NCBI GenBank assembly: GCA_036898135.1
Contig: CM072513.1
Span: 74,874,074-74,938,073, forward strand
Origin: Oncomelania hupensis
Taxonomy: Eukaryota; Mollusca; Gastropoda; Littorinimorpha; Pomatiopsidae
DNA length: 64,000 nt
Reading direction: 5' to 3'
Positions 62,488 to 64,000 of this stretch are shown piece after piece. The position numbers and the translations under genes are program-made. The notes under the pieces were generated by a model that was given only the letters and a program-made list of their open reading frames with translations, searched no databases and had not been told where the DNA came from. Position 1 is the first letter of the stretch; every line of letters starts with the position of its first letter.

Positions 62488-63059
62488 TTAACGAAAACGC
62501 TTCGACTGTCTGATAAACTCTTTAGTGATGCTGAAAAGAAGTTGATTATCAGGTATATAAAAGGTTTGGTTTCCGTAGGCTAAGTTGTTCAACGTTACTT
62601 GTTCTTGCTTGAGAGTAGCGATAGTAGTTATTCTGATGTTAGTACAGAGGGGACAGTGAAAAGGAAAGTGTTAACAGTTTCAGTATTAAAGCCACATGAG
62701 CACGAGGGGTTGTTATTTAAGTGCCGAGTGAACCTCCGGGTTACGGGATAGGATAGGATAGGATAGGAACAGATCGTGATTGAGATCACTCATATTTCTT
62801 CTGAGTCGACAGTGAATTATTTGTTCTTGCCTGTTTCCAATGTATAAAATTGCGAAGGATTGCAAGGGTCGTCTTTGTGGAGATAACGTTTAAATGCTCC
62901 TATTGATGTGGTTTGCTGTATGCTGTCTGGTAGAGAATTCCACAACAAAGTGGTTGATGGAAAGAAGGAGGTGTGGAAAGTTGTACTACATGTAGTAGTT
63001 GTTGTAGTTGTAGTTATAAGGCTCCTACCTTTCGGATCTGGTAGTAGTAGCACTGGCAA
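62488..63059 (-). mobile_element. C-terminal end of a LINE ORF, interrupted by an RTE-like insertion
   Basis: The minus strand encodes STTFHTSFFPSTTLLWNSLP, SIGAFKRYLHKD, LRRNMSDLNHDLF, then (after the inserted RTE-like end at 62729-62769) RHLNNNPSCSCGFNTETVNT, a one-base shift, CPLCTNIRITTIATLKQEQ and FIRQSKRFR with a stop at 62488-62490. This is the usual tail of LINE polyproteins, with a Cys-x-Cys...His-Cys zinc-knuckle-like motif. Broken and non-functional. Confidence 0.85.
62729..62769 (+). mobile_element. RTE-like element, 40-bp 3'-end copy nested in a LINE
   Basis: CCTCCGGGTTACGGGATAGG plus further GGATA units, exactly the end of the RTE-like family. It splits the LINE codons LNHDLF and RHLNNN. 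It shows how short the truncated copies can be. Confidence 0.85.
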
Positions 63060-63092
63060 TAGTAGTACATGTAGTTAGGTAAGAGCTGTAGC

Positions 63093-63159
<67 letters not shown>

Positions 63160-63160
63160 G
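63093..63160. repeat. (AAT)n microsatellite
   Basis: About 22 AAT units. Confidence 0.96.
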
Positions 63161-63449
63161 AAGCTATTGTTCCCTACGCGCTTTATCACAAATCAGACTT
63201 AAAACGCGGCGATCTGTACCAACAACGCTCTCACTTATACAACACACACACACACACATCTATCACACAAACATGTGGTGTAAAGGCAGGGAGATCGATA
63301 TTAGAAGGCGAAAAGGAACTCGGAATTTTTTTGGGGACATGTTAGCTTGATAGCATCCGATGAAGGGAGGGAAAAGACCGGAGTACCATGAGAAAACCCT
63401 ATGTGACCTGAATAGTTTCGTACCCAAGTGACACTAATTTGGCACCTTG

Positions 63450-63451
63450 CA

Positions 63452-63508
<57 letters not shown>

Positions 63509-63531
63509 CAGTAGCAGTAGTAGTAGTAGTT
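63450..63531. repeat. (GTA)n microsatellite
   Basis: About 27 GTA units with CAG interruptions at the end. Poly-Val frames are artefacts. Confidence 0.96.
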
Positions 63532-64000
63532 TCTAATTTTGTTTTTCTCCTCCTCTTTCTGTTACTTCGGTTTCTTCATCTCTGTGACATTGTGGACACG
63601 CCGGGGATTGGAAGAGAGAGCTGTTGTAACTATAGGGAACCCCCCTGTGTGCATGTTGTCTCAACTTTCCGCCGTTCAATATTGTTTAGTGTCGTATGGC
63701 CTGGATCACTTTCCGTTCACCACTCCTCCTAGTGTCCCCCTGGGTGACAAAGCATCTCTGAGTCTTCCTGGGACTGGTGTTTTCCATGTTCTACCAGTTT
63801 TGTGCTCCAGAAACTCAGTATCCACCATTTCTAGCGGTTCTCTTTCATCCCAGCGGGAGGGTCAAGGGGGCGGGTAGGATACACGGTAAAACCATCTTAA
63901 TTGTTCCGGCATGGTGACTCTTGGTAGCCTCACCTTTATATCCGTGTCTCCCTACCCGGGGTGGCGGTCAGGGGGGTCCGTGACTCTTGCCCGCCCGCTC
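63532..64000. other. GC-richer terminal stretch, unassigned
   Basis: Composition rises above the surroundings. An open frame (63539-63877) has no recognisable protein. It may be the start of a gene or mobile element that continues beyond the window. Confidence 0.3.

Overview
This is animal genomic DNA. Genes are split by short exons with GT/AG introns, microsatellites are very dense, and there are many 5'-truncated non-LTR retrotransposons, tRNA-derived SINEs and hAT-like elements. One gene is a secreted GH10 glycosidase with a carbohydrate-binding module, a gene type known from snails. Together with the style of the repeats this suggests a mollusc, most likely a gastropod; species is not determined. 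One 500-base run of N (58501-59000) is an assembly gap.

Four protein-coding genes could be spliced by hand into uninterrupted reading frames. (1) WARS1, cytosolic tryptophanyl-tRNA synthetase, + strand, 8 coding exons, 681-6586, 411 aa. (2) LRRC73, - strand, 5 exons, 12622-9460, 362 aa. (3) An LRRC74A/B-like leucine-rich repeat gene, - strand, 10 exons, 30338-18593, 650 aa. (4) A GH10 endo-beta-1,4-xylanase-like enzyme, - strand, 12 exons, 57840-47763, 577 aa, with signal peptide, N-terminal CBM4/9-like domain and both catalytic glutamates. The genes share no operon-like logic. The two LRR genes are neighbours but belong to different families.

Layout: 1-6.8 kb WARS1, whose intron 1 holds an RTE-like retrotransposon fragment and two hAT-like elements; 6.8-9.4 kb AT-rich intergenic; 9.4-12.7 kb LRRC73; 13.3-15.1 kb a Rex1/CR1-like LINE with an open reverse-transcriptase frame; 15-18.5 kb microsatellites and duplications; 18.6-30.4 kb the LRRC74-like gene, full of nested repeats; 30.4-47.7 kb a gene-poor stretch of SINEs, LINE fragments and simple repeats; 47.7-58 kb the GH10 gene, with an L2-like LINE in its largest intron; 58-64 kb intergenic repeats with a nested LINE-in-LINE insertion.

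Main observations worth a second look: two 3' splice sites in unrelated genes sit directly behind (ATG)n tracts instead of a pyrimidine tract; a SINE fuses a tRNA-like head to a 5S-rRNA-like segment; an unnamed 570-bp retroposon family has a fixed hairpin plus TATA-like 5' end; seven 5'-truncated copies of one RTE-like element share one 3' end with a (GGATA)n tail; and several nested insertions can be read to the base. No clearly novel multi-gene system was found.
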